Notes: generated from the sequence alone by a model not told the origin. 64,000 nt of DNA from Serratia symbiotica (Periphyllus acericola) (GCF_964019515.1 NZ_OZ026452.1:186001-250000); one strand, 5' to 3'; numbered from the stretch's first letter, positions 24,040 through 39,482 are shown. Numbers and translations: made by a program.

Positions 24040-24438
24040 TCACCAAATTTGAATTTTATCAGGTTGCGTCGCTCCTTTGTTATCAGGACGGCGATCTGGA
24101 TGCGGCATAGTCAAGGCGTTCATCTTGCGTGCGAGCGCCATTTTTTCGCGCTTGGCGATACTGGCATCGGTTTCCTGATATGCCTGCTGCGCCTCACATG
24201 CACTGCGTCGCTGGTTAGTCAGTGACAGTACGATCACTATGCGCTCTTCGTTGCCTTGGCGCAGTGTGATCTCGGCATTGAGCTCAACCAACTTGCTTGG
24301 CTTACCGCGCTGCCCATTTTAGTTCACTTTACCACCGTCAATCATCTCCCGCGCTAACGCACGGGTTTTGTGGAAACGTGCCGCCCACAACCATTTATCC
24401 AGCCGAATCGCCTGGTTGCGTGTTTCCTGTTCTTTAAT
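24040..24438 (-). pseudogene. hslR: Heat-shock protein 15 (HslR), nonsense and start-codon mutant
   Basis: An S4-domain protein that recycles 50S subunits carrying stalled peptidyl-tRNA. The frame reads from ATT 24438, where homologues have ATG: IKEQETRNQAIRLDKWLWAA, then RALAREMIDGGKVN and TAA (Tyr to stop), then NGQRGKPSKLVELNAEITLRQG and on to the normal end. Both the start codon and the interior stop are single-base changes. An internal ATG (24291) would give only the C-terminal part. Confidence 0.88.
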
Positions 24439-24707
24439 GTTTATCCCCCTGAGAGCTGCTGGTATCAACAGCCGGAACGCAGGGTGCTGAAAGGTTTTTC
24501 CGCACCATGTCACAAAAGCTGATCTGTTTTCAGATAACCCGATATGTGGGTGGAAAATGATAAATCAAGTTATTTATCCAAAGCCTGAGCCGGGTATGGC
24601 GGCCAAACTTGGCCACCTTGGCACCTCTGGGATAGGCTCTAAGCTCTGTTTACCCATATTGAGATAGAAATGGGGGGCGTGTAGGCTAAGCTGATTAAAA
24701 AAGTCAA
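24439..24707. other. Gap where yrfG and igaA are missing
   Basis: In E. coli yrfG and yrfF (igaA) lie between hslR and nudE. Neither was recognised in the 548 bp between the two pseudogenes. This part holds only a short match to the end of the ~150-bp repeat (GGGATAGGCTCTAAG, about 24629-24643). The rest (24708-24833) is an ERIC element. Confidence 0.55.
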
Positions 24708-24833
24708 TATACCCGTCATGCTCCGAGTTGCCTGTGTGTGAGCTTTCCTCGCTCATTCCAGTCATTGACTGGGATGAGCACCTGGGGATTGCTGCGTTGC
24801 CGCCATCCTACAACTCGAGTTGTTTTGGGTATA
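24708..24833. repeat. ERIC element
   Basis: A 126-bp imperfect palindrome beginning TATACCCGTCATGCTCCGAG and ending TTGTTTTGGGTATA, with the ERIC core (TGACTGGGATGAGCACCTGGGGATTG). ERIC elements are non-autonomous intergenic palindromes of enterobacteria. Confidence 0.85.
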
Positions 24834-24986
24834 GTTTTATGTGCGTTAACGCACAATGTGACTAATATTAAATTTGGTCAACGTTTGAACACTGACGAAG
24901 CCTGTGCTGTACCGATCATTATTTTGGCTATCCCTCTGCGCGCCTGATATTGCCGCTGGCTGACGGGTAACCCCTGTGAGGCAATC

Positions 24987-25518
24987 ATGAATAAACACCC
25001 GCAACAACCTAAAATTCTGAAAGTGGTCACGGTTGCGTGTTTACGTCTATTTCACGTTGAGTCGGTCGATTTGGAATTCAGTAACGAGGAACGGCGAGTG
25101 TATGAGCGCATGCGACCTTCACTGCGTGAGGCGGTGATAATTGTGCCTGTGATCGGTGACCACCTGTTGTTGATCCGCGAGTATGCGGTGGGTACCGAGT
25201 CCCATGAACTAGGTTTTCCGAAAGGCTTGATCGATCTGGGTAAAAAGATATTGGAGGCGGCCAACCGCGAATTAATGGAAGAGGTGGGATTTGGGGCCAA
25301 ACGCTTTGATTTCCTCAGCAAGCTGAAGATGGCACTATCGTACTTTTCCAGCACAATGAATACCACAGAGCCTGATAGGGGATGAACCAGAGCTGTTTCC
25401 GCAGGTACGTTGGCCGATTGCCAACATGATGGCACTGCTGGCGGAGCCGGACTTCCGCAAAGCGCGCAACGTCTGCGCACTGTTCCTCAGCGAAGCATTT
25501 TTACGCAGCTCGCGCTAA
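24987..25518 (+). pseudogene. nudE: ADP-sugar/NADH pyrophosphatase NudE, internal deletion and frameshift
   Basis: The first frame (MNKHPQQPKILKVVTVACLR...) carries the Nudix region, including GFPKGLIDLGKKILEAANRE followed by LMEEVG, and runs to YFSSTMNT. About 15 residues (the segment after SSKMN in E. coli) are then missing and the frame shifts, giving a stop at 25383. The C-terminus continues in another frame as GDEPELFPQVRWPIANMMAL to LRSSR (stop 25516-25518). Nudix residue changes such as the missing Gly-Glu pair also suggest relaxed selection. It is convergent with mrcA. Confidence 0.85.
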
Positions 25519-25539
25519 GCGTTATCCCACTGCTGAATC

Positions 25540-25569
25540 AAAAAGGCCAGAGATCGCTCTGGCCTTTTT
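25540..25569 (+). terminator. Bidirectional terminator between nudE and mrcA
   Basis: AAAAAGGCCAGAG, a four-base loop, then CTCTGGCCTTTTT: a 13-bp perfect stem with A and T runs on the two arms. It lies between the ends of two convergent genes and would serve both. Confidence 0.92.
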
Positions 25570-25571
25570 GA

Positions 25572-27985
25572 TCAGAACAGCTCGCGTCTTTCGCCAGCGG
25601 GAGCCATCAACGTGATTCTAGTATCGCGCGATGGATAGTCCGTAGGTTGAGTGCCTTAGATGAAATACTCAGAACGGCTACTATTGCCTTGCCACCATCA
25701 GAGAGCTTGCCGCTGCTCTTGTCGATGATGACCCTGATAATGCCCGCAGGCGGGGTGACCTCCTGCTCTGGAATACCTTCCAGCGCAATTTTCATGAAAT
25801 CATTCCATGCCGGTTGTGCGCTCTTGGCACCGCCTTCACCGCCGGAAATTTGATCTGGGATGGCTCCTGAGGCCGTTGAACGGCCCAAATCACGGCGATG
25901 ATCATCGAAACCGATCCATACAGATGTCACGGTATCCGGGCCATAGCCGGAAAACCAAGCGTCTTTCGAGCTGTTGGTAGCGGTTTTACCGCCAATATCA
26001 TAACGTTTCAAATCACGCCCTGAACGCCATGCAGTGCCCATCCAGATTTGTTCACGATAGATATTGCTTGTTAATGCATCGTGGAGCAGGAACGCCAATT
26101 GGCTGCTGATGACGTGCGGCGCATACTGCTGATCGCCCTCCTTCTGAACTTGGGCAGGGGTAACTTGCTCTAACTGAGGCATCGGTACGTTACTGTTATT
26201 GCTTTCCTGCGACATGGCAACGTTTTCGACGTTATCGTCGGAAAGCAGCATTGAACGTTGGGTATCACCGTAAATCACTGGCAGGTCACACTGACTACAA
26301 ACCTCCTTAGGCTTGGTTACGAATGGCGTGTTACCGCTATCATCTTCGATTTTGGTGATGAAGTACGGCTCCACCAGATAACCACCGTTTGCCAACACCG
26401 CATGGCTGCGCACTAACTGCATGGGGGTGAAGGATGCTGAGCCTAGCGCCAATGATTCGGTGTGCAAATATTCTGCGCTGGGAAACCGAAACGTTGTAGG
26501 TATTCCGCTGCGTAGTCAACGCCCATGGCACGCATCACGCGTACCATCACCACGTTCTTGGATTGGCCCAGCCCTTGGCGCAAGCGAATCGGGCCAGCGT
26601 AGGTGGGAGGTGAGTTCTTTGGTCGCCAGTAGGTGACAGCACCGGCATCCCAGCGGGTGATCGGCAGGTCGTTCAGAATGGTGGCCAGTGTCATCCCCTT
26701 ATCAAACGCAGCGGTATACAGGAACGGTTTGATATTCGAACCGACCTGACGCAGCGCTTGAGTTATGCGGTTGAATTTGCTCTGATTGAAATCAAAACCG
26801 CCGACCAGCGCTTTTACCGCGCCATCGTTCGGGTTAATCGACACCAGCGCCGAGTTGACGTCCGGATTGCTGCCTTCTGCCAACATTGCTGTATCTTCCT
26901 GAGCGTTGGCGGCGGTGATCACCGCTGGCACCAGCGGGCCGTAGTGGGGCAGGTTTTTTAGTGTGTCAACGATCTGGTTTTGATCCCAGGCTGCGGCACC
27001 GAATCTCCACAGCACCTTGGACGGGCCACGGTAACCGTGGCGCATATCGTAAGCCAGCACGTTGTTGCGCACTGCCTTCTGCGCCGCCAGTTGCAGCCGC
27101 TTAGTGATTGTAGTGTAGACCTTGTAGCCATCGGTATAGGCGCTGTCACCATAGCGGGTAATCATTTTCTGACGCATCATCTCGGAGAGATAAGGGGCGG
27201 AGAAGCTGATTTCTTGCGTATGGTAGCGGGCCACCAGATGTTCAGTAGGGGCCTGATCATACTGCGCCTGTGTAACGTAATTCTCATCCAGTATACGCGT
27301 CAGCACCACGTTGCTGCAGGCGACGGCACGACGGTTGACGGTTAGAGTAGAGCGGGTTGAAGATGGAGCGGGCTTTCAGCAGACCAGCTATAGTCGCCAT
27401 TTCGCTTAAGCTAAGCTGGTTGACGTTTTTACCTAAGTATACTTGTGCAGCGGCACCCACGCCGTAGGCGCGGTAACCTAAATAGATCTTGTTCAGATAC
27501 AGTTCAAGGATATCGTACTTAGACAACATTCGCTCGATGCGCACCGCCAGGAAAGCTTCCTTGATCTTACGCATCAGGGTACGTTCCGGGCTCAAGAAGA
27601 AGTTTCGCGCAAACTGTTGGGTGATGGTACTTGCCCCTTGCGACGCGTGGCAAGAGATCAGCGCAATAGAGGCAGCGCGGAAGATGCCGACTGGATCGAC
27701 GCCATGGTGCTCATAGAAACGGCTGTCTTCGGTAGCGATAAATGCGTGCACCATCACCGATGGGATCTGATCCAGCTTCAGCGGGATCCGGCGTTTCTAG
27801 CCGAACTGAGCGATCAGTTCGCCATCAGTACTGAAAACATGCATCGGTATCTGTAGCCGTATGTCTTTCAGTGTTGTAACATCATGTAGCTGTGGCTCGA
27901 TGTATTTGTACAAGCTAAAAATCGAGGCTGCTCCCAGCACAATGCAACACACTGCGAAGATTAAAAAATACTTTACGAACTTCAC
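25572..27985 (-). pseudogene. mrcA: Penicillin-binding protein 1A, multiply disrupted
   Basis: The bifunctional transglycosylase/transpeptidase PBP1A is readable in pieces. The N-terminus (MKFVKYFLIFAVCCIVLG) stops at TAG in place of Glu after GELIAQFG (27798-27800). The transglycosylase domain (FIATEDSRFYEHHG, GASTITQQ) then shifts frame near 27310. A stretch of about 55 residues is missing after TAMLAEGS. The transpeptidase domain has another shift near 26465. The KTGT motif reads KTAT with one residue lost (GGKTATNSSK), and the C-terminus shifts again before RRELF-stop. It is certainly inactive. Confidence 0.95.
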
Positions 27986-28059
27986 CTGAGATTTCCCATT
28001 TTCATGTCATTGGGCAGTCTAGAAACAACCGCGCGGTAGTATAAAGGCAAGCCTGCAAC

Positions 28060-28434
28060 ATGGATATGTTCTTTAATTTAAATTTATCATCATCGGATGG
28101 GGGCTTGGCGAAAAATATGTTCTATCAATCATGGCAAGTGGGGCTGGATATACAAAACCAAAGTGTGCGAGCCTTGGCCGTTCAACGTCTCCGCGATGGA
28201 TGGCAACTACGCCACTGGTGGCAGCATAAGTTGTCGCAGGCGGTATTGTGCGACGGTTGCCTGGAACATTCCAATGCCCTGATCCAGGAGCTACGACAGT
28301 GGAGTGTCCAGTTACCAAAATATATTTCCCGATGCATTGCATTGCCAGCTCAAAGGGTTTTGCAACAGAGAATGCCGCAGCCGGATGCGCTGCTGAAAGA
28401 ACCGCAGCGCAACGATTATATTAGTATCCAAGTG
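28060..28434 (+). pseudogene. hofM: PilM-like protein HofM, cut by IS copy C
   Basis: Divergent from mrcA, as hofM is in E. coli. The product (from about 28117, MFYQSWQVGLDIQNQSVRAL) resembles the N-terminal part of HofM, an actin-like pilus/secretion assembly factor. It is cut after about 105 residues by the IS at 28435. The rest of hofMNOPQ was not found on the other side of the IS. Confidence 0.75.
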
Positions 28435-29484
28435 GGCGTTGTTGAATAAATCGAACATTTGGCTGGCACGCGGATCAGATCACTCTCCTTCTGTCAAAAT
28501 AGCGACATTCCGTGGCCCAGCAAAAGTGCAACATCACCAACTGGAAGGCTTACAACAACGCCCTTATCACTCGGGGCTCACTCACTTGCTGGGGGGATGA
28601 AACGGCACTTCACGCCTGGTACTGCGAGGCAACACCTTCTCTGCGTGGTCGCACACCACATTATTCCGATATGGCAATGACCAGCGGGCAATGACCAGCG
28701 TATTGATGCTGAAACGGATTTTAGGCCTGACACTTCGCGCCCTTCAGGGCTTTGTCTACTCCATTGTCACACTGATCAAAGTGCCGTTGAACTGCCCGGA
28801 CGACACCTGCATCAGTAAGCGGGCGAAGTCCGACCATGTCCCGTTTAAAACACCAACGCCAGGTGAAATTGCGCACCTCGTTATCGACTCTAGCGGGATC
28901 AACGTGTTGGGTGAAGGCGAGTGGAAGGTAAAAAAACACGGTCAGGAAAAACGGCGGATCTGGCGAAGACTGCATTTGGCCGTAGATACAGAAACACATG
29001 AGGTCATCTGTGCTGACCTTTCCTTGAGCAATGTCACCGATACCGAAGCCTTCCCAGGTCTCATCCGTCAGAGGTACCGTAAAATCAAAGTCGCCTCGGC
29101 GTATCGGGCTTAGGATACGCGAGTGTGTGATGATGAGTTAAGGGGCAAGAAGCTCGAGGCGTTAATACCGCCCAGCAGCGGAGCCCGTTATTGGTCGGCA
29201 GACTATGCAGAGCGAAATCAAGCGGTGGCGAACCAGCGCCTTACCGGAGACAACACACGGTGAAAAAGTATCACAGGCTACCACCGACGTTCGATAGCGG
29301 CAACAGCGAGGTACAGAGTAAAACAGCTATTTGGTGGTCACCTGTCGCTGCGATATTATGATGGGCAAGTTGCAGAGGCGCTGGCCATGATCTGTGCATT
29401 AAACAAGATGACGCTCGCCGGTATGCCTGAAAGCTGCCCATTCAGGGGACTCTTTATTCCAAATCTGATTTATTCAACAAAGCC
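28435..29484 (+). mobile_element. IS903-type insertion sequence, copy C
   Basis: About 1.05 kb, transposase on the plus strand. Left end GGCGTTGTTGAATAAATC, right end the inverse of GGCTTTGTTGAATAAATC. Flanks (ATCCAAGTG and TGTTTATGA) do not match, so the DNA beyond was probably lost or rearranged. It interrupts hofM. Confidence 0.9.
28512..29432 (+). pseudogene. IS903-type transposase, copy C
   Basis: The start GTG is at 28512 (MAQQKCNITNWKAYNN). The frame is broken near 28685 by a duplicated AATGACCAGCG segment, stopped by the shared TAG (29111-29113), and again by TGA in place of Trp (near 29262). The Glu position reads Ala (SIAATARY). The end lacks about 19 bp around the normal stop. It is inactive. 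Confidence 0.9.
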
Positions 29485-31757
<2,273 letters not shown>

Positions 31758-32077
31758 ACCGTTCTCAGGCCTGGCGCTGCCTGCAACGCCAGATAACTCA
31801 GGGTAGAATGCTCTAGAAGCATGGCTGGCGCTGACCGATGAGGGGCAAAGCTCGCCCAACCATGCGTGTCAAATCATCCGCTCGGTGGAAAATGCCGACG
31901 AGCAGAGGGGACAAATGATGCATAAACATACCGACCTATTAGCTTCCAGCCAGCAATCATGGCACCTACTGTGACAGCCACCACGCAGATAGGTTACTAT
32001 TACCAGAAGAATATCCCCTTTGTCGTCTTTGTCGTCCAAGAGTTACTGCCATGCCAAGGTCTGAGGATAATTGAGTA
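31758..32077. other. Intergenic stretch between parE and parC
   Basis: 320 bp without a recognised gene. A plus-strand frame around 31810-31970 reads LEAWLALTDEGQSSPNHACQ with no family I can name and no start. It may be a remnant of a lost gene. The parC promoter is presumably in the last 100 bp. Confidence 0.4.
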
Positions 32078-34351
32078 ATGAGTGATCTAACTCATGACGG
32101 TGTAGAGCGTTTACCGCTGCACACCTTCACTGAAAACGCCTATCTGAATTATTCCATGTACGTCATCATGGATCGAGCGTTGCCGTACATTGGCGATGGG
32201 TTGAAGCCAGTACAACGCCGCATTATTTACGCGATGTCCGAGCTGGGGCTGAGCAACAGAGCCAAATTCAAGAAATCGGCCCGTACCGTGGGTGACGTGC
32301 TGGGCAAATATCATCCGCACGGTGACAGTGCCTGTTATGAAGCCATGGTGTTGATGGCACAGCCGTTCTCATATCGCTATCCGCTGGTAGATAGTCAAGG
32401 AAACTGGGGTGCACCGGATGATCCCAAGTCCTTTGCCGCCATGCGTTATACCGAATCGCGGCTGTCCAAATATGCAGAAGTCCTGTTAGCTGAACTGGGC
32501 CAAGGCACTGTCGACTGGGTGCCAAATTTTGACGGCACCCTCCAGGAGCCGAAGATATTGTCGGCGCGTCTGCCAAACATTTTACTCAACGGCACCACGG
32601 GTATCGCCGTCGGCATGGCAACCGATATCCCACCACACAATGTGCATGAAGTAGCCACCGCCGCAGTGGCACTGATCGACAAGCCGGGCGCTTTTCTCGA
32701 TGATCTGCTCGTATTCGTTCAAGGGCCGGATTTTCCCACTGAAGCCGAGATCATCACCCCGCGTGATGAAATTCGCAAAATTTACCAGAATGGTCGCGGT
32801 TCGGTGCGCATGCGAGCCGTGTGGAACAAGGAAGACAACAATGCAGTGATCACTGCACTGCCACACCAGGTTTCCGGTGCCAAAGTGCTGGAACAGATCG
32901 CCAATCAGATGCGTGCCAAAAAGCTGCCGATGGTCGAAGATCTGCGTGATGAGTCCGATCACCAGAACCCGACGCGTCTGGTTGTTGTGCCGCGCTCCAA
33001 CCGCATCTATCTGGATCAAGTGATGAACCACCTGTTCGCTACCACCGATCTGGAACGCAGCTATCGCGTCAACATGAATATGATCGGTTTAGATAATCGC
33101 CCACAGGTAAAAGGGTTGGTGGAAATCTTAACCGAGTGGCTGACGTACCGTCGTGATACGGTACGCCGTCGGCTTAACTATCGCCTTGAGAAAGTGCTGA
33201 AACGCCTGCACATTCTTGAAGGTTTGCTGGTGGCGTTCCTCAACATCGATCAGGTGATCCACATCATCCGCAGCGAAGACGAACCTAAACCGGTGCTGAT
33301 GCAGAGTTTCGGTATCTCCGACACCCAGGCGGAAGCGATCCTAGAGCTGAAGCTGCGCCATTTGGCCAAGTTGGAAGAGTTCAAGATTCGCGGTGAGCAG
33401 GATGCGTTGGCCAAAGAACGCGGTCAACTGCAAGCACTGTTGGCCTCTGAGCGCAAACTGAACACCCTGCTCAAGAAAGAGATCCAGGCTGATGCGCAGG
33501 CTTATGGCGACGACCGCCGTTCCCCCATTATCGAGCGCGCAGAAGCCAAGGCGATGAACGAGCACGATTTCGTGCCGTCCGAACCAGTGACTATTGTGTT
33601 ATCCGAGATGGGCTGGGTACGTAGTGCCAAGGGGCACGATATCGAACCAGGCGGATTAAGCTATAAGGCTGGTGACAGCTTCCGTAGCGCGGCGCGCGGC
33701 AAGAGCAACCAGCCGGTGGTGCTTATCGACTCTACTGGGCGCAGCTATGCGCTCGATCCACTGACGCTGCCTTCGGCACGCGGCCAAGGCGAGCCACTAA
33801 CCGGCAAGCTGACGCTACCACCGGGCGCTACCATCGAACAGGTACTGATGGCACCAGACGATCAGAAACTACTGATGGCATCCGATGCTGGCTACGGTTT
33901 CATTTGCACCTTCAATGATTTGGTGGCGTGCCACCGCGCTGGCAAGGTGATGATTACCTTGCCGGATGACGCCAAAGTATTACCGCCAATAGAGATCCAC
34001 GGCGAAAACAACATGCTGCTATCGATCACCGCCGCTGGGCGCATTCTGATGTTCCCGGTCACCGACCTGTCACAACTATCGAAGGGCAAGGGCAAAAAGA
34101 TTGTCTCCATTCCGGCGACGCAGGCGGCAACCGGTGAAGATAAACTGGCTTGGCTGTTGGTGCTACCGCCACAAACTTCCATAACCCTGCATGTAGGAAA
34201 ACGTAAGCTGACGCTGAGCCCAGAAGATCTGCAAAAATTCCGTGCCGAGCGTGGCCGCAAAGGCACCCAACTGCCACGCGGCTTGCGGCGCATCGACTGC
34301 ATAGATGTGAATGCGCCACAGCGTGCTGCGATAGTAGGTGACCAAGAATAA
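32078..34351 (+). CDS. parC: DNA topoisomerase IV subunit A
   Basis: A 757-residue cleavage subunit. The active-site Tyr is in [11 protein letters not shown]. The quinolone-determining region reads [12 protein letters not shown], with Ser and Glu as in the susceptible wild type. The C-terminal beta-pinwheel domain is full length. It is intact and convergent with murA. Confidence 0.97.
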   Translation: MSDLTHDGVERLPLHTFTENAYLNYSMYVIMDRALPYIGDGLKPVQRRIIYAMSELGLSNRAKFKKSARTVGDVLGKYHPHGDSACYEAMVLMAQPFSYRYPLVDSQGNWGAPDDPKSFAAMRYTESRLSKYAEVLLAELGQGTVDWVPNFDGTLQEPKILSARLPNILLNGTTGIAVGMATDIPPHNVHEVATAAVALIDKPGAFLDDLLVFVQGPDFPTEAEIITPRDEIRKIYQNGRGSVRMRAVWNKEDNNAVITALPHQVSGAKVLEQIANQMRAKKLPMVEDLRDESDHQNPTRLVVVPRSNRIYLDQVMNHLFATTDLERSYRVNMNMIGLDNRPQVKGLVEILTEWLTYRRDTVRRRLNYRLEKVLKRLHILEGLLVAFLNIDQVIHIIRSEDEPKPVLMQSFGISDTQAEAILELKLRHLAKLEEFKIRGEQDALAKERGQLQALLASERKLNTLLKKEIQADAQAYGDDRRSPIIERAEAKAMNEHDFVPSEPVTIVLSEMGWVRSAKGHDIEPGGLSYKAGDSFRSAARGKSNQPVVLIDSTGRSYALDPLTLPSARGQGEPLTGKLTLPPGATIEQVLMAPDDQKLLMASDAGYGFICTFNDLVACHRAGKVMITLPDDAKVLPPIEIHGENNMLLSITAAGRILMFPVTDLSQLSKGKGKKIVSIPATQAATGEDKLAWLLVLPPQTSITLHVGKRKLTLSPEDLQKFRAERGRKGTQLPRGLRRIDCIDVNAPQRAAIVGDQE

Positions 34352-34418
34352 GCAATAACAGGATGATAAACAGGTGGGTGCCACTTGTCAGCCCTTAGCG
34401 GTTTTGCACGCGCCGTCA

Positions 34419-35985
<1,567 letters not shown>

Positions 35986-36005
35986 AGTATCCAGTTCTGC
36001 AACTC

Positions 36006-36132
36006 TCCCCTTAATACTGCAAGTTGCGGGCGAGTGTTGGCTTGCTCCATTGACCCCAGTCACTGACTTAAGTAAGCTTCTGAGGCTCCGTTGCGTCGCC
36101 GCTTTCCTGTAACTCAAATTATCTTGGGTATA
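36006..36132. repeat. ERIC element upstream of ibaG
   Basis: A degenerate ERIC palindrome: CAAGTTGCGGGCGAGTG near the left end, the core CCCAGTCACTGACTTAAGTAAG, and CTCAAATTATCTTGGGTATA at the right end. It lies 21 bp upstream of the ibaG ATG, so it would be part of its transcript if transcribed from mlaB. Confidence 0.8.
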
Positions 36133-36183
36133 AAGGACGGTAAACAGCCTGGTATCTTAGCGGGATAACCGGTTTTCTTAAAC

Positions 36184-36334
36184 TAAGAACCTATCCCATT
36201 AGGCTATTTTATTTACCATTTTGGATCTAGGCAGTGCTGACCCTCCTTAACGGACTCTCTGTACGCGCCGGTTGTTGCGTACTGTCCTGGTTCAAACGGG
36301 CTGCAACAATGTACGCTTACCGGGATAGGCTCTA
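36184..36334. repeat. ~150-bp inverted-ended repeat, copy 2
   Basis: Begins TAAGAACCTATCCCATTAGG and ends CGGGATAGGCTCTA, an approximately 11-bp terminal inverted repeat (GAACCTATCCC / GGGATAGGCTC). It is similar to copies 1 and 3 in the opposite orientation. No coding capacity. Placed between mlaB and ibaG next to an ERIC element. Confidence 0.75.
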
Positions 36335-36401
36335 AAGCAAAAGCCCCTGTTCAACAGAGGCTTGGCGTAAATTCATCGTATTAAAACAGCGAAAAATGCC
36401 G

Positions 36402-36701
36402 CTAACCGGCATCGACAGGCATTATTGTTTGCAGGTTGTACAGTGCCACCAACGTTCTCAGCCGATCGGTCGCGCCGGAAATTTTTAGCTCCACGCCGCG
36501 CTGATGTTGATGCGCACGTAGATGCACCAGCAACGCCAACCCAGCAGAGTCCACGCGCTGCAATTGTGCCACATCAATCTCGGTTTTATCCGCCAATAAT
36601 GCGCCCTGTTGTTGCCACAGTGGCAACAGCGTTTCCCGATCCAACACCCCGCGTAAGATCAACGTCTGGAGCTGAGATTCATAGCTGAGAGCCGCCGACA
36701 T
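36402..36701 (-). CDS. mlaB: Mla lipid-transport STAS protein MlaB
   Basis: A 99-residue STAS-domain protein that binds MlaF and stabilises the MlaFEDB complex. The sequence includes VDSAGLALLVHLRAH, the STAS core with its Asp-Ser pair. The ATG at 36701 overlaps the mlaC stop (TGATG). It is last in mlaFEDCB and intact. Confidence 0.93.
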   Translation of the reverse strand: MSAALSYESQLQTLILRGVLDRETLLPLWQQQGALLADKTEIDVAQLQRVDSAGLALLVHLRAHQHQRGVELKISGATDRLRTLVALYNLQTIMPVDAG

Positions 36702-37330
36702 CAGTTTTTTCGATCCAAGGTAATCGGCTGCGCTGCAGCAACCTGCAACTGCTTGGTCAGACCGTCGATACCCTGAGTTCGAAGCGTGGCAGCCCACTCG
36801 TTCTGCTTAGTGGTGATCATGCTGACGCCCTCAGCGATCATATCATACGCCTGCCAATAACCGGTTTTGGTATTCTTGCGCCACTGGAAATCCAGACGTA
36901 TCGGCGGGCGACCGTCGTTGTCAATGATAGTCACACGGATTGCCACGATATTAGCATCGTCCACTGGTCGCTCAGGAGCAATATGGTAACTTTGGCCGTG
37001 GTACATCGCCAGCGCCTGGCCATAGGCCTGCTCCAGGTAGGACTGGAAGGCGGTAAAATAAACTTCACGTTGTGCTGGCGTCGCATCTTTGTAATAGCGG
37101 CCCAGCACCAGCGCGCCAGCGTATTTGACCTGTACGAACGGCATCAACTCCTGATGCACAATGGTGTGCAGGTAGTTGGGATCCTGCTGAATTTTCGGCT
37201 GCTCGGTTTTCAGGCGGCTAAAGGTCTTCTGCGCCGCGTCTTGCATCATACTATACGGGTTGGTCTTATCGGCCGCCATCGCCAAGGGCGCAATCGCAAG
37301 CAGGGCGACCATCAATAAACGTTTAAACAT
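36701..37330 (-). CDS. mlaC: Periplasmic phospholipid carrier MlaC
   Basis: A 209-residue protein with a signal peptide ([19 protein letters not shown]). It shuttles phospholipid between the outer-membrane MlaA-porin complex and MlaFEDB in the inner membrane. Family length and the segments [19 protein letters not shown] and [17 protein letters not shown] are typical. It is intact. Confidence 0.95.
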   Translation of the reverse strand: MFKRLLMVALLAIAPLAMAADKTNPYSMMQDAAQKTFSRLKTEQPKIQQDPNYLHTIVHQELMPFVQVKYAGALVLGRYYKDATPAQREVYFTAFQSYLEQAYGQALAMYHGQSYHIAPERPVDDANIVAIRVTIIDNDGRPPIRLDFQWRKNTKTGYWQAYDMIAEGVSMITTKQNEWAATLRTQGIDGLTKQLQVAAAQPITLDRKN

Positions 37331-37344
37331 GCAGGTTTCCTCTC

Positions 37345-37875
37345 TTAATGACTCGGTACAGTGGATTGCGATGCTACTGTGTCGGCAGCCACATCTCCCG
37401 GTTTAGCGCTGTCGCTTTTATACAGGAACTGGCCTACCAGATCTTCTAGAATTATGGCTGACTTGGTGTCCTGAATGGTGTCGCCGTCTTTCAGAATAGC
37501 GGTGCCCATATCTGGATCTTCAAAACCGACGTTCAGCGCCAGATACTGCTCCCCCAACAGACCGGCGGTACGGATCGCCAGGGAGCTGGTGTTCGGGATC
37601 TTGTGGTACTTTTCCTGGATATCCAGCACCACGCGCGGCGTATAAGTTTTCGTATCAAGCTCAATATTGGCCACGCGACCAATCACCACGCCACCGACTT
37701 TCACCGGCGAACGCATTTTCAGCCCGCCGATGTTATCAAAAGCAGCATAGATGCGGTAAGTTGGCTCACTGCCGATCGATTTAATATTCGCTACCTCTAG
37801 GCAGATAAACACCATGGCGCACAGCGCAATCAGCATAAATGCCCCAATCCAGATTTCACTTTTCTTCGTTTGCAT
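37345..37875 (-). CDS. mlaD: Mla transporter MCE-domain protein MlaD
   Basis: A 176-residue protein with one N-terminal membrane anchor and an MCE domain ([21 protein letters not shown]) that forms the hexameric ring through which lipids pass. The start [11 protein letters not shown] (37875) is chosen by homology over the ATG 15 bp upstream. The C-terminal tail is short and variable. It is intact. Confidence 0.95.
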   Translation of the reverse strand: MQTKKSEIWIGAFMLIALCAMVFICLEVANIKSIGSEPTYRIYAAFDNIGGLKMRSPVKVGGVVIGRVANIELDTKTYTPRVVLDIQEKYHKIPNTSSLAIRTAGLLGEQYLALNVGFEDPDMGTAILKDGDTIQDTKSAIILEDLVGQFLYKSDSAKPGDVAADTVASQSTVPSH

Positions 37876-37879
37876 CGAA

Positions 37880-38662
37880 TCAATTCCCAAACATCAGTGC
37901 TGTTAGCACAAAATCCAATCCCAATACCGCCAGTGACGAATGTACCACGGTACGGGTCGTTGCCTGGCTAATCCCCGTAGAGGTCGGTACAGCGTCATAC
38001 CCGTTGAAGATAGCAATCCATATGACAATAATGGCGAATACTACGCTTTTGAGTAGGCAGTTGAGCAGATCTCTTTTCCATTCCACGGCACCTTGCATCT
38101 CCGACCAGAAGAAACCGCTGTCGATGCCCTTCCAATCCACACCGACGATAGCACCGCCCAAGATGCCGAGTGCAACGAAGATAATCGTCAACAGTGGCAA
38201 ACTGATCAAACCGGCCCAAAAACGCGGTGCCACGATGCGCCGCAACGGATCGACGGCCATCATTTCCAAGCTGGAGATTTGCTCGGTCGCCTTCATCAGG
38301 CCGATTTCTGCGGTAAGCGCAGAACCGGCGCGGCCAGCGAATAGCAACGCGGTCACCACTGGCCCCAACTCTCGCATAAGCGATAACGCCACCATCATAC
38401 CCAGACTGGCCTCGGCACTGTAAGTGGTGAGCACGATATACCCTTGCAGCCCTAACACCATGCCGATAAACAGGCCAGAAACCATGATGATCAGCAATGA
38501 CTGCACGCCAATACTGTACATTTGCTTCAACAACAGCGGCCACTGCTTGCGCGGTTCTGGCTCCCCGACCAGCGCGTTGAACAACATCAGCCCGGCGCTG
38601 CCAAAGCTGGCGCTAGTGTCAATGCATCGGCGTCCTAACGACGCTAACGCCTGTAATAACAT
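37880..38662 (-). CDS. mlaE: Mla transporter permease MlaE
   Basis: A permease of about 260 residues with several transmembrane helices and the family stretch [26 protein letters not shown]. It forms the membrane core of MlaFEDB. ATG 38662 ([10 protein letters not shown]) fits homologues; a GTG at 38674 would overlap the mlaF stop. It is intact. Confidence 0.94.
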   Translation of the reverse strand: MLLQALASLGRRCIDTSASFGSAGLMLFNALVGEPEPRKQWPLLLKQMYSIGVQSLLIIMVSGLFIGMVLGLQGYIVLTTYSAEASLGMMVALSLMRELGPVVTALLFAGRAGSALTAEIGLMKATEQISSLEMMAVDPLRRIVAPRFWAGLISLPLLTIIFVALGILGGAIVGVDWKGIDSGFFWSEMQGAVEWKRDLLNCLLKSVVFAIIVIWIAIFNGYDAVPTSTGISQATTRTVVHSSLAVLGLDFVLTALMFGN

Positions 38663-38666
38663 AAGG

Positions 38667-39482
38667 TTATTCACTCCCTAAGCCTAATAGTTCGGTCTGA
38701 TAGTCACCGGCCGGATAACGGAACGGCACTGGCCCATCGGCAATTCCATCCAAGAACTGGCGCACACGCGCATCAGGATTGTCCTGTAATTGCTGCGCCG
38801 TGCCTTCAGCGATCACCCGATGATCGGCCACGAAATAAGCATAATCGGCGATGCTCAACACCTCCGGCACGTCATGCGACACCACAATACAGGTGATGCC
38901 CAGCGCATGATTCAGTTCGTCGATCAGTTTAACCAGCACGCCCATGGTGATCGGATCTTGGCCGACGAAAGGTTCGTCGAACATGATCAACTGCGGATCC
39001 AACGCAATCGCCCGTGCCAGCGCCGCGCGCCGCGCCATACCACCGGATAATTCATTAGGCATCAGTGCAGCCGCATCGCGCAACCCCACTGCCTCCAACT
39101 TCATCAGTACCGTGCTACGCAGGAGAGGCTCTGGCAGCTTGCTGTGCTCGCGCAACGGGAAAGCGACGTTTTCAAATACCGTCAGATCGGTGAACAGCGC
39201 GCCCGACTGAAACAGCATGCTCATTTTCTTGCGCGCGTCGTACAATGGGTGGCGGGACAATGCGGGAATATTGACATCATCAAACCAGATTTCCCCACTA
39301 TCCGGCGTCAGTTGACCACCGATTAGGCGCAGCAGCGTCGTTTTACCGATGCCGGACGGCCCCATGATCGCCGTTACCTTACCACGGGGAACCGTCAGGT
39401 TAATGTCTTCGAATATTAGTCGATTGCCGCGTGAGAAGCTCATGTCGCGCACGTCGACCAAATTCTTTACTTGGTGGTGCAT
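38667..39482 (-). CDS. mlaF: Mla transporter ATPase MlaF
   Basis: A 271-residue ABC ATPase with Walker [10 protein letters not shown], signature LSGGMARR, Walker [12 protein letters not shown] and switch His VVSHDV. It powers lipid transport that keeps phospholipids out of the outer leaflet of the outer membrane. It is first in the operon, divergent from the broken yrbG, and intact. Confidence 0.96.
   Translation of the reverse strand: MHHQVKNLVDVRDMSFSRGNRLIFEDINLTVPRGKVTAIMGPSGIGKTTLLRLIGGQLTPDSGEIWFDDVNIPALSRHPLYDARKKMSMLFQSGALFTDLTVFENVAFPLREHSKLPEPLLRSTVLMKLEAVGLRDAAALMPNELSGGMARRAALARAIALDPQLIMFDEPFVGQDPITMGVLVKLIDELNHALGITCIVVSHDVPEVLSIADYAYFVADHRVIAEGTAQQLQDNPDARVRQFLDGIADGPVPFRYPAGDYQTELLGLGSE

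Noticed and set aside
24574..24765. Minus-strand ORF of 63 codons (MTGMSEESSHTGNSEHDG...)
   Set aside because: It runs through the ERIC element and a repeat fragment; typical chance frame in a palindrome.
28060..28116. Upstream ATG of hofM adding MDMFFNLNLSSSDGGLAKN
   Set aside because: Homology to HofM begins near MFYQSWQVGL (28117); the extension is probably not native.
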